A DNA stretch of 64,000 bases from an uncultured Pelagibacteraceae bacterium (GTDB lineage Bacteria > Pseudomonadota > Alphaproteobacteria > Pelagibacterales > Pelagibacteraceae): the NCBI GenBank assembly GCA_902513955.1, contig CABXOW010000004.1, positions 28,631 through 92,630 of the forward strand, in the 5' to 3' direction. The position numbers and the translations under genes were made by a program. Positions 17,920 through 26,362 of this stretch are shown here, piece after piece. Position 1 is the first letter of the stretch, and every line of letters starts with the position of its first letter. Under the pieces are notes generated by a model. It made no database searches. It had not been told where the DNA came from and saw only the letters and a list, made by a program, of their open reading frames with translations.

Positions 17920-18707
17920 TTTATAGATTTCTTTTAGTATTATTATTTTTCACAGCATCACAAGTTAACGCAATAGAGTTTAAAGGAAAATTTATACAAG
18001 GTCATTTTATCTTGGGAAAAACTGATCCTGATGCAAAAATTATTGTCGAAAAAAAAGAAGTGAAAGTATCTAAAGATGGTTTTTTTGTTTTTGGAATTGA
18101 TAGAGATAGAAAATTCGATTTAACTTTTTCTAAAATTATAAATGGTAAAAAATCAAAGATAATAAAAAAAGTTTTAAAGAGAAAATACAATATTCAAAGA
18201 ATTGACGGACTTGAGGAAAGCAAGGTAACTCCACCTGAATCAGTATATAAAAGAATTAAAAAAGAAAATAATGCAATTGGTGAAGCAAGGGCTATCAATT
18301 CAGATCTACTTTTCTTTAAAGAAAAATTTATTATGCCAGTAGAAGGTATAATTAGTGGCGTCTACGGCAGTCAAAGAATATTAAACGGCAAACCTAGATG
18401 GCCTCATTATGGAATTGATATAGCTGCAAAGCAAGGAACAATGATTAAATCCTCCGCGGCTGGGATAATAACAATGGCTGAAGATGATTTGTATTATACA
18501 GGTGGCACAATTATAATGGATCATGGCCATGGTATTTCAACGATATATTCTCATCTTGAAAATGTTTTAGTTTCAATAGGTGATCAAATAAATCAAGGAG
18601 ATGTAATAGGAACTGTTGGATCAACTGGTAGATCAACTGGACCACATCTTGATTTTAGAATTAATTGGTTTCAAACTAGACTTGATCCAATGTCAGTATT
18701 AAAATAA
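17904..18707 (+). CDS. M23 family metallopeptidase (LytM/NlpD-type)
   Basis: I choose the ATG at 17904, which overlaps the SDR gene by 16 nt, because it gives a signal peptide (IIYRFLLVLLFFTASQVNA); the longer in-frame start has no such sequence. The 267-aa protein has a beta-rich N-terminal region and a C-terminal LytM domain with zinc-site motifs HYGIDIAA, MDHGHG, YSHL and GPHLDFRINW. It would cleave peptidoglycan cross-bridges in the periplasm. All metal ligands appear intact, so it is probably active rather than a NlpD-type activator. Confidence 0.9.
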   Translation: MDSSIIYRFLLVLLFFTASQVNAIEFKGKFIQGHFILGKTDPDAKIIVEKKEVKVSKDGFFVFGIDRDRKFDLTFSKIINGKKSKIIKKVLKRKYNIQRIDGLEESKVTPPESVYKRIKKENNAIGEARAINSDLLFFKEKFIMPVEGIISGVYGSQRILNGKPRWPHYGIDIAAKQGTMIKSSAAGIITMAEDDLYYTGGTIIMDHGHGISTIYSHLENVLVSIGDQINQGDVIGTVGSTGRSTGPHLDFRINWFQTRLDPMSVLK

Positions 18708-18717
18708 TAGTCTCTTT

Positions 18718-19869
18718 ATGGCACTTCATTTTAGTAAAGAAGAATTATCTAAAAGAAAACAAGATGTTTTAAAATCTATGAAAAAACAAAACTTAGATGC
18801 TCTTTTAATGTTTAGACAAGAGTCTATGTATTGGCTCACGGGTTACGATACATTTGGGTATGTTTTTTTTCAGACTCTAATACTAGATAAAAATGGAAAT
18901 ATTATTTTGTTAACTCGTGCGCCTGATTTAAGACAAGCTCAGAATACTTCTAATATTGAAGATATAAGAATTTGGGTTGATAAAGATGGAATAAATCCAA
19001 CTGACGATCTTAAAAAAATTTTAAATGAACTTGATTTAATAAATAAAAATATTGGGATTGAATATGAAGCTTACGGAATGACAGGACGTAACGCTTTAAG
19101 ATTAAACAAATCTTTAGAAAATTACTGTAAAGTTGAAGATCAATCAGAATTGATTACAAAATTAAGAGTCATAAAATCTAATGAAGAATTGGTATATGTT
19201 AAAAAAGCAGCTGAATTAGCTGATAGAGCGCTAGATCAAGCTTGGAAATACACAAAAGCTGGTGCAAGCGAAGCAAAAATTTTAGCAGAAATGCAAAAAG
19301 CTGTTCTTGAAGGTGGTGGCGATTATCCCGCTAATGAATATATCATTGGCTCAGGAGATAATGCCCTACTCTGTAGATACCAAGCTGAAAAAAGAAACTT
19401 ATCAAATATAGATCAACTAAGTTTAGAATGGGCTGGTACTTTCAAACACTATCACTCTGCAATGTTTAGAACTATCCCTATTGGAAAAGCAAACCTTAAA
19501 CATTCTCAAATGCATGAAGCTTGTGTTGAAGCATTAACAAATTGTGTAGAAACTTTAGTTCCTGGAAAAACAGCTGGAGAAGTATTTGATGTTCACGCAA
19601 AAACTTTTGATAATTTAGGTTTTAATAAAGCAAGAATGAATGCCTGTGGTTATTCTTTGGGTTCAACTTTTTCTCCTAATTGGATGGACTGGCCTATGCT
19701 ATACACGGGTAATCCATACGTAATAGTACCTGGCAACATCTTTTTCTTACATATGATATTGATGGATTCTACCAATGAATTAGCCATGAATTTAGGTGAA
19801 ACTTATTTAGTTACTGAGAATGGTAATGAACGATTAGGTAAACAAAAGTTGGACTTAGTAGTTCTTTAA
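18718..19869 (+). CDS. doeA: M24-fold hydrolase, ectoine hydrolase (DoeA)/creatinase-like
   Basis: The 383-aa protein has the pita-bread fold of M24 peptidases, with an N-terminal creatinase-like domain (about 1-155). The five metal ligands of aminopeptidase P are not conserved: the expected Asp segment reads LSLEWAGTFKHYHSAMFRT and the usual GHGIG region reads ACGYSLGSTFSPNWMDWP. That pattern fits metal-independent C-N hydrolases such as creatinase and DoeA, which opens the ectoine ring. Ectoine hydrolase is my best guess; another amidine or amide substrate is possible. It is convergent with a flavoprotein oxidase. Confidence 0.68.
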   Translation: MALHFSKEELSKRKQDVLKSMKKQNLDALLMFRQESMYWLTGYDTFGYVFFQTLILDKNGNIILLTRAPDLRQAQNTSNIEDIRIWVDKDGINPTDDLKKILNELDLINKNIGIEYEAYGMTGRNALRLNKSLENYCKVEDQSELITKLRVIKSNEELVYVKKAAELADRALDQAWKYTKAGASEAKILAEMQKAVLEGGGDYPANEYIIGSGDNALLCRYQAEKRNLSNIDQLSLEWAGTFKHYHSAMFRTIPIGKANLKHSQMHEACVEALTNCVETLVPGKTAGEVFDVHAKTFDNLGFNKARMNACGYSLGSTFSPNWMDWPMLYTGNPYVIVPGNIFFLHMILMDSTNELAMNLGETYLVTENGNERLGKQKLDLVVL

Positions 19870-19927
19870 ATTTTATCTATTATTTTATCTAATAAAGTTT
19901 ATTGAACAAGTCTAATAAGTAAATTTT

Positions 19928-21232
19928 TTAAATTTCTGATCGTGCTCTAATCCTTTCATAAAATAATCTCATTTTAACACCTAAATTCAAAAACGGTTCT
20001 GGTGGTAACAAAGTTGGTTTATTTCTAGCTTCAATAGTTTCTATTTCTTTTGTATTTTTATTATTTGCTTTTAGAGCAATTTGTTCTCCAAATAAGATAC
20101 CAACACCTATACCTGAGCCATTATAACAACCTGCAGCAAAAATATTGGTATCAATTTTTTCAAATATTTGAGAACTATTTCTTGTTCTTGATACAATTCC
20201 TGACCATGTTGATTGAATAATATCATTTGGTAATTGTGGAAATCTTTTTTTTATTCCAATTCTTTGATTTATCGATCTTTTTTCTAAATTTGACTTAGAC
20301 ATTTTAAATGGATTGTGAACTTCAGCAGTATTTCTAATCAGAATTCTTCTATCTTTAGTCATTCTAATTGTTGCTCCCATCGGTCTTACTGGTAATACAC
20401 CCCATTCTTTTGGCTCACCAATAGATTTAAATTCTTCATCAGTTAATGATCTTGTCATGCTTGCAGTTAAAGTAATTGGAAAATTATAGTTAGATTTAAT
20501 CCCTAAAGATTTTAAAAAGCCATTCGTAGCAAAGATAATTTTCTTAGCATTTATTTTTCCATTTTTAAAATTACATGAAATAAAATCTTTGTTCTTATTC
20601 CAATTTATTAAACATGAATTTTCATATAAACACACGTTACTAGGTAACACGTCAATCATTGATCTAACAAGTTTACCAGGATGTAATAAAATTCCTCCTC
20701 TTGTATGAAGAGCAATATTATAAAAATTAGTGCCTAGTCTTTTTGATAAATCTTCTCTTTTCAATAAATTATGTTCAAAACCTAATTGAGAGAGTGTATT
20801 GGAAAAATTTATTAAAATCTTTTCATCTTTTGGTTTTGAGGATGCAAAAAATTTTCCACATTCGTTCCATTCGCAATCTACCTGATGTTCATTAATAAAT
20901 TTTTTTACAATTTTTATCCCCAAATCATAAATATCAGCTTTTTTTTTATAATTTTCTAATTCTTTATTTGAAGTGAATCCATCATTTAGAGTGGTATCAA
21001 CTAGATAACCTGAATTTCTGCTACTTGCCCCCTCACCTGCTAACTGAGCATCTACTAATATAATTTTTTGATTTGGATATAATTGACCTAATTTTCTTGT
21101 TGCAGATAAACCTGTATAACCCGCTCCAATTATTAGCCAGTCACAATCTTCGTTAGATTTAAGAGTTTTAATATTGGTACGAGGAGTTAAATCTTTAATC
21201 CAACTACAGCGATTATCGTTAATCACTTCCAT
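19928..21232 (-). CDS. FAD-dependent amine oxidoreductase (DAO family), TauY candidate
   Basis: The 434-aa protein has an N-terminal FAD motif (WLIIGAGYTGLSATRKLGQL) and the DAO-family segment GEGASSRNSGYL. The C terminus has FAAGCYNGSGIGVGILFGEQ. Members oxidise primary or secondary amines and amino acids, including gamma-glutamylputrescine. The gene lies 39 nt downstream of xsc on the same strand. Taurine dehydrogenase (TauY) belongs to this superfamily and makes the Xsc substrate, so that role is plausible, but no TauX neighbour is visible. Substrate confidence is low. Confidence 0.85.
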   Translation of the reverse strand: MEVINDNRCSWIKDLTPRTNIKTLKSNEDCDWLIIGAGYTGLSATRKLGQLYPNQKIILVDAQLAGEGASSRNSGYLVDTTLNDGFTSNKELENYKKKADIYDLGIKIVKKFINEHQVDCEWNECGKFFASSKPKDEKILINFSNTLSQLGFEHNLLKREDLSKRLGTNFYNIALHTRGGILLHPGKLVRSMIDVLPSNVCLYENSCLINWNKNKDFISCNFKNGKINAKKIIFATNGFLKSLGIKSNYNFPITLTASMTRSLTDEEFKSIGEPKEWGVLPVRPMGATIRMTKDRRILIRNTAEVHNPFKMSKSNLEKRSINQRIGIKKRFPQLPNDIIQSTWSGIVSRTRNSSQIFEKIDTNIFAAGCYNGSGIGVGILFGEQIALKANNKNTKEIETIEARNKPTLLPPEPFLNLGVKMRLFYERIRARSEI

Positions 21233-21271
21233 AAAATAACCTTACGATAATTGTTTAATATTTTAAAGATC

Positions 21272-23056
21272 TTAAGAATTTAAAGAAGGCTGCTTCTTCA
21301 TATCTGCTTTGTTGATACCAGCTACTTTTACGGGTTTCTTCATAGCATCTCTTCTGAATGGTTCACCAAGTTCTTGGTTAAGAATTACTTCAATAAATGT
21401 TGTAATTCCTTTCTTTTGATCTTCACAAGATTGTTTTATAGCATTAGTGGTTTCTTCCATTGTTCTAACAGTTACACCTTTAAGACCACATGCATCAGCT
21501 ACTTTTGCATAACTTAATTCTGGATCTAATTCAGTGCCAACAAAATTATCATCAAACCAAAGAATAGAGTTTCTTTTTTCTGCTCCCCATTGATAGTTTC
21601 TAAAAATAACCATAGTAATAGCTGGCCATTCTTCTCTAGAACAAGAGCTCATTTCATTCATACTAATACCAAAAGCACCATCACCTGCAAAACCAATTAC
21701 GGGTGTATCTGGACAACCAATTTTTGCACCTAAAATTGAAGGGAAACCATATCCACATGGACCAAATAATCCTGGAGCTAAATATTTTCTTCCTTTTTCA
21801 AAAGTTGGATAAGCATTCCCAATTGCACAATTATTTCCAATATCACTTGATATAATAACATCGTCAGGCATACCAGTTTGTATTGCTCTCCAAGCTTGTC
21901 TAGGAGACATTCTATCTGAGTCTCTTTTTCTTGCTTCCTCATTCCAAACTGTTCCTTCATCATCATCCTCATGATCAAGACTTGATAATTTTTGTAACCA
22001 AGCAGATTTAGTTTGATGAATAATATCTTTTCTTTTTTGTCTATCAGTATCACCTGCTCTTGGTGAAAGTTGAGCTAGAATTTGTTGTGAAACTAATTTA
22101 GCGTCACCACAAATTCCAACAGTAACTTTTTTTGTAAGACCAATTCTGTCTGAATTCATATCAACTTGAATGATACTTGCCTCTTTTGGCCAGTAATCCA
22201 TTCCATAACCCGGTAAAGTTGAAAATGGATTCAGTCTTGTTCCTAATGCCAACACAACATCGGCTTTTTGAATTAATTCCATACCAGCTTTTGAACCATT
22301 ATATCCTAATGGACCAGCGGCCAATGGGTGACTTCCAGGAAAACTATCATTATGCTGATAACCAGAACAAACGGGAGCGTCTAATTTTTCAGCAAGTCTT
22401 TTACATTCCTCTATTGCACCACCAATAACAACGCCAGCTCCAGATAGTATTACCGGAAATTTTGCTTTGGATAATAAGTCAGCTGCTTTTTTAATAGCAT
22501 CAACACCACCTGCCTGTCTTTCCAGTCTAACAATTGGTGGTAGATCGATATCAATAACTTGAGTCCAATAATCTCTTGGTACATTTATTTGTGCTGGAGC
22601 GGATCCTCTAATGGCTTTTTCAATAACTCTATTTAAAACTTCTGCCATTCTTGAAGGATCTCTTACTTCTTCTTGATAGCAAACCATGTCTTTAAATAAA
22701 TTCATTTGTTCGACTTCTTGGAAACCACCTTGGCCCATTGTTTTGTTTGCAGCTTGAGGTGTTACTAACAAAAGAGGTGTATGGTTCCAATAAGCTGTTT
22801 TAATAGGTGTAACTAATCCTGTAATTCCTGGTCCATTTTGTGCAACCACCATTGACATTTTACCAGTAGATCTAGTGTAACCATCTGCAATTAATCCACC
22901 ATTAGTTTCATGGGCAACGTCCCAGAAAGTAATTCCTGCGTCTGGAAAAATATCTGAAATTGGCATAAATGCTGAACCAATTATTCCAAAAGCATGTTCT
23001 ATACCATGCATTTGTAAAACTTTTACAAAAGCTTCTTCTGTTGTCATTTTTGTCAT
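21272..23056 (-). CDS. xsc: sulfoacetaldehyde acetyltransferase
   Basis: Xsc uses ThDP and phosphate to convert sulfoacetaldehyde to acetyl phosphate and sulfite, the key step in taurine dissimilation. The 594-aa protein has the catalytic Glu50 (WDVAHETNGGLIADGY), a central domain and a C-terminal ThDP/Mg motif beginning GDGAFGISMNEMSS and running into NYQWGAEKRN, which is characteristic of Xsc rather than other ThDP enzymes. AGAGG lies about 9 nt before the ATG. It is divergent from suyAB across 116 nt, pointing to coordinated control of C2 and C3 sulfonate breakdown. Confidence 0.95.
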   Translation of the reverse strand: MTKMTTEEAFVKVLQMHGIEHAFGIIGSAFMPISDIFPDAGITFWDVAHETNGGLIADGYTRSTGKMSMVVAQNGPGITGLVTPIKTAYWNHTPLLLVTPQAANKTMGQGGFQEVEQMNLFKDMVCYQEEVRDPSRMAEVLNRVIEKAIRGSAPAQINVPRDYWTQVIDIDLPPIVRLERQAGGVDAIKKAADLLSKAKFPVILSGAGVVIGGAIEECKRLAEKLDAPVCSGYQHNDSFPGSHPLAAGPLGYNGSKAGMELIQKADVVLALGTRLNPFSTLPGYGMDYWPKEASIIQVDMNSDRIGLTKKVTVGICGDAKLVSQQILAQLSPRAGDTDRQKRKDIIHQTKSAWLQKLSSLDHEDDDEGTVWNEEARKRDSDRMSPRQAWRAIQTGMPDDVIISSDIGNNCAIGNAYPTFEKGRKYLAPGLFGPCGYGFPSILGAKIGCPDTPVIGFAGDGAFGISMNEMSSCSREEWPAITMVIFRNYQWGAEKRNSILWFDDNFVGTELDPELSYAKVADACGLKGVTVRTMEETTNAIKQSCEDQKKGITTFIEVILNQELGEPFRRDAMKKPVKVAGINKADMKKQPSLNS

Positions 23057-23172
23057 AAATCTATAACCTCTTTAAAGTAAAAATTTAAACTATTTTAAAA
23101 TTCGTTTGTTAATTTTTCCGATTAATATATAAGATTTTAGAAATTTCAAACAAACAAATCGACACAAGAAAT

Positions 23173-23457
23173 ATGGCTACAGATATTATAATTCATGACA
23201 AAAAAGATAACGTAGGGGTAGTTGTTATTGAAAAAATCACTCCAAAACAAGACTGTGCTTGCTGGATAATGGAAGATGACAGTTCAGCTAACATTCAATC
23301 TCTAGATGAAATTCCTTTAGGACATAAAATTGCAATGGTTGATCTAAACGAGGGAGACACAATCCTTAAGTATGGTCATGACATAGGTAAAGTGGTTAAA
23401 TCAATTAAAAAAGGTGAACATGTTCATGTTCACAATGTAAAAACAAAGAAGTGGTAA
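23173..23457 (+). CDS. suyA: (R)-sulfolactate sulfo-lyase subunit alpha
   Basis: The 94-aa protein is a SAF-domain subunit like the N-terminal part of altronate dehydratase (UxaA). It contains [33 protein letters not shown] and a His-rich end (GEHVHVHNV). SuyA and SuyB together eliminate sulfite from 3-sulfolactate to give pyruvate. The next gene, the large subunit, starts 4 nt later, and xsc is divergent, so SuyA is preferred over sugar-acid dehydratases. Confidence 0.85.
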   Translation: MATDIIIHDKKDNVGVVVIEKITPKQDCACWIMEDDSSANIQSLDEIPLGHKIAMVDLNEGDTILKYGHDIGKVVKSIKKGEHVHVHNVKTKKW

Positions 23458-23461
23458 TAAT

Positions 23462-24628
23462 ATGGAAATTCCAAAAAGTTTTTTAGGTTATAAGAGAGAA
23501 AATGGCAGAGCTGGTACACGAAATCACGTAATTATTCTTCCAGTTGATGACATTTCAAACGCATGTGCTGAAGCTGTAGCAAACAATATAAAAGGAACAA
23601 TCGCTCTTCCTCATTCTTACGGAAGACTTCAATTTGGCGCTGATTTAGAACTTCATTTTAGAACTATGATTGGAACTGGATGCAACCCAAATGTTGCTGC
23701 GGTAATTGTTATTGGTATTGAGCCAAAATGGACTAAAAAAATTGTTGATGGTATTGCTAAAACTGGAAAACCAGTTGAAGGATTTCATATAGAACGTACT
23801 GGAGACATTGGTACTACTATGAATGCATCTAAAAAAGCTCAAGAATTTGTAATGTGGGCTTCTGAAAAACAAAGAGAAGAATGTCCAATGAGCGATTTGT
23901 GGATTTCTGTAAAATGTGGAGAGTCTGACACGACTTCTGGTTTAGCTGCCAACCCAACTGTTGGTAATCTAATGGATAAATTAGAACCAATGGGTGTTCA
24001 TTTGTGTTTTGGAGAAACTTCTGAGTTAACAGGTGCTGAACAAGTTTGTGCTACAAGAGGTGCAACTCAAGAAGCTTCCGACAAATTTTTGAAAACTTGG
24101 AATGATTATAATGATTTTATTTTAAAGGAAGCGACAGATGATCTTTCAGAAAGTCAACCAACAGCTGGAAATATTGCTGGCGGACTTACTACCATTGAAG
24201 AAAAAGCATTTGGAAATTTTCAAAAAATTGGAAATTGTAAATTTATTGATGTTTTAGAACCTGCAGAGGAACCCGCTAAAGGTAAAGGTTTGTACTTTAT
24301 GGATACTTCTTCAGCTGCTGCTGAGTGTGTAACACTTCAAGCGGCAGCAGGTTTTAATATTCATTTATTTCCAACAGGTCAAGGTAACATTGTTGGTAAT
24401 CCTATTGAACCTGTTGTTAAATTAACAGCTAACCCATTAACTGTAAAAGGTATGGGTGAACACATTGACTGCGATGTGTCAAAAATTCTGTCTAGAGAAA
24501 TGAATTTATCAGAAGCAGGAGATGAACTAATCAAAACAACTTTAAGGGTAGCTAACGGAAGATTAACTTGTGCAGAGGCTTTAGGTCACAAAGAATTTGT
24601 AATGACTAAACTTTACAGAAGTGCATAA
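23462..24628 (+). CDS. suyB: (R)-sulfolactate sulfo-lyase subunit beta
   Basis: The 388-aa UxaA-family large subunit starts with [20 protein letters not shown] and has conserved Cys-containing segments [18 protein letters not shown] and [12 protein letters not shown], expected for an iron-dependent lyase. The C terminus contains [18 protein letters not shown]. With SuyA it would convert (R)-3-sulfolactate to pyruvate and sulfite in the cytoplasm. At 388 aa it matches SuyB. The sulfonate assignment rests on family plus xsc, tauE and apr nearby. Confidence 0.87.
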   Translation: MEIPKSFLGYKRENGRAGTRNHVIILPVDDISNACAEAVANNIKGTIALPHSYGRLQFGADLELHFRTMIGTGCNPNVAAVIVIGIEPKWTKKIVDGIAKTGKPVEGFHIERTGDIGTTMNASKKAQEFVMWASEKQREECPMSDLWISVKCGESDTTSGLAANPTVGNLMDKLEPMGVHLCFGETSELTGAEQVCATRGATQEASDKFLKTWNDYNDFILKEATDDLSESQPTAGNIAGGLTTIEEKAFGNFQKIGNCKFIDVLEPAEEPAKGKGLYFMDTSSAAAECVTLQAAAGFNIHLFPTGQGNIVGNPIEPVVKLTANPLTVKGMGEHIDCDVSKILSREMNLSEAGDELIKTTLRVANGRLTCAEALGHKEFVMTKLYRSA

Positions 24629-24680
24629 AATTTAAGTGCACTTTAATTTTTAAAACTTTAACAAAATTTATTTAGTAAAT

Positions 24681-25760
24681 TTAAGATTTCAACATTATTT
24701 TTTTTCTTAAATTTGAAAAAAATCTTCTTATAAAAGCAGCACAAACACCTAGAAAAATTGCAAACATAATTGAAAACAATCCATAAAAGAATGGCATATC
24801 TTTAGAAAATTCTAGAATAAATAATGAGAAGAAGTTTAAATCTTTATTTTCAATTTTAATTATTTCTTCCAAAACTTTTTCTGTAAAAAAAGTATCGTAC
24901 GCAATAGCTATTCCAACTATTAACAATAATATTGCCAACAAAGCTTTTAAACCAGAACTATCAATTCTTTCTCCAAGTTTTTGGCCAACTTGTACACCTA
25001 TTATTGAACCAATAACTAACATCAGAACTAATAATAAATCTATTGATCCATAATTAAATGAGTGCAAAAAAGTTACAATGACACTCACAAAAATAGTTAC
25101 AAACAAGGAAGTGCCAGGAACTAATTTTGTTGGCATCTTAATTATATAAATCATTGCAGGAACTAAAATAAAAGCACCACCTATTCCCATTATAGCTGCA
25201 ATAAAACCGACTAATAAACCTATTAAAATTGGTGTAAATATACTTTCGTATAATTTTGACTTAGGAAATCTCATTCTTAAAGGAAGACCGTGTATCCAAT
25301 AATGCACGTGTAGTTTCTTTTTTATAATAATATTTCTCTTTGTTCTGTCTATTTCTCCAAGACTTTCAACTAACATTAACGTGCCGATTATCGCAAGTAT
25401 ATACATGTAAGCTAATGAAATAACTGTATCTATTTTACCTAAATCTTTAAAATATGTAAAAGTTAATATCCCCAAAGTTGTGCCAATTGTTCCACCAATA
25501 ACAATCATGAAACCCATTTTGTAATCTAAAGTATTTTTTAAATAGTGAGTTGTAGATCCTGATACAGATGTAGCTAAAATATTATTTGCTTCATTTGCAA
25601 CCGCATATGCTGGTGGAACACCTAAAAAAATTAAAAAAGGTGTCATTAAAAATCCACCACCCACACCAAATAATCCTGAAAGAATTCCAACTATTGCACT
25701 TAACAAAAGTATTTCGATAGGATTAATAAAAACTTGGGCTATCGGTAAATATACTTCCAT
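24681..25760 (-). CDS. tauE: TauE/SafE family permease, probable sulfite exporter
   Basis: The 359-aa membrane protein has the duplicated TauE/SafE pattern: GILSGLFGVGGGFLMTPFLI near residue 25 and GFIAAIMGIGGAFILVPAMI near residue 185, with about eight spans. Family members export sulfite, sulfoacetate or related anions. It is longer than the usual 250 aa because of a loop around residues 130-170. It lies between suyB and the apr genes, so export of excess sulfite is the natural role. It is convergent with suyB. Confidence 0.88.
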   Translation of the reverse strand: MEVYLPIAQVFINPIEILLLSAIVGILSGLFGVGGGFLMTPFLIFLGVPPAYAVANEANNILATSVSGSTTHYLKNTLDYKMGFMIVIGGTIGTTLGILTFTYFKDLGKIDTVISLAYMYILAIIGTLMLVESLGEIDRTKRNIIIKKKLHVHYWIHGLPLRMRFPKSKLYESIFTPILIGLLVGFIAAIMGIGGAFILVPAMIYIIKMPTKLVPGTSLFVTIFVSVIVTFLHSFNYGSIDLLLVLMLVIGSIIGVQVGQKLGERIDSSGLKALLAILLLIVGIAIAYDTFFTEKVLEEIIKIENKDLNFFSLFILEFSKDMPFFYGLFSIMFAIFLGVCAAFIRRFFSNLRKKIMLKS

Positions 25761-25788
25761 AAAAATTTAAAAGTTATTAAAAAACAAC

Positions 25789-25923
25789 TTAGTTAAATGT
25801 TATAAATGTTCCAACTATAATAATACCCCAATAAGCAGTAAGACTAGTAACTATTCCTACTTTAATAAAAGTAGCTTTAAGGTTTGAGAATTTGTTTGTG
25901 ATTTTTAAGTTAGAAAATAGCAT
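25789..25923 (-). CDS. 44-aa putative membrane protein between apr genes and tauE
   Basis: From ATG 25923 the frame gives MLFSNLKITNKFSNLKATFI followed by a span VGIVTSLTAYWGIIIVGTFI. A TTG at 25959 in the same frame would add 12 residues, partly hydrophobic (LLGVFTVV). No Shine-Dalgarno is visible for either. The amphipathic-then-hydrophobic order and conserved-looking Trp/Gly residues suggest a real small protein. It lies between the 116-aa gene and tauE on the same strand. I do not recognise the family. Confidence 0.5.
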   Translation of the reverse strand: MLFSNLKITNKFSNLKATFIKVGIVTSLTAYWGIIIVGTFITFN

Positions 25924-25990
25924 TACAACCGTGAATACACCTAGTAATCTATTTGTCAAATAAATATTTGAATTTTAATAATTTTTTTTA

Positions 25991-26341
25991 CTAGTAGATA
26001 GTAGCTCCAAAAACCTTAACCACGTCATCCTCTAGTCCAAGAACAAGTCGACCCAAAAACTCTCCTGAAATTTCTTTATTTGCTTGTTTTATTAAGACAG
26101 TCACATGAACGCCTCTTCTAAGGCAACCAAATGGTTCAAATGTTTCTTTTAAATTGGTGATTATCTTATTATTGGCCCATTGTTTGCCTAGCTCAACCTC
26201 ATTTGCTCCAAACAACATTTGCGTAGAAAAATCTTTAGTAAAACCACCATAATCTTTAAGATTTGACGATCTAACTAGATTATCCCAAATAGGTTTAGCT
26301 AATTTATATATTTCATCATCATTTTTAGACAAAAAATCCAT
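25991..26341 (-). CDS. 116-aa uncharacterised protein downstream of aprA
   Basis: I do not recognise this soluble protein. It contains an acidic N-terminal helix, a central segment (ANNKIITNLKETFEPFGCLR) with a single Cys, and a beta-strand-rich end (GVHVTVLIKQ, GRLVLGLEDDVVKVFGATIY). There are no membrane spans or signal peptide. It starts 21 nt after the aprA stop on the same strand and is almost certainly in the aprM-aprB-aprA transcript, so a role in APS reductase maturation or sulfite handling is an inference from position. Confidence 0.75.
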   Translation of the reverse strand: MDFLSKNDDEIYKLAKPIWDNLVRSSNLKDYGGFTKDFSTQMLFGANEVELGKQWANNKIITNLKETFEPFGCLRRGVHVTVLIKQANKEISGEFLGRLVLGLEDDVVKVFGATIY

Positions 26342-26362
26342 AAGGAATATTTAAAGAGTTAC

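Noticed and set aside
23104..23155. GTTTGTT and AACAAAC inverted pair between xsc and suyA
   Set aside because: Short, A+T-rich and 38 nt apart; too weak to call an operator without comparison to relatives.
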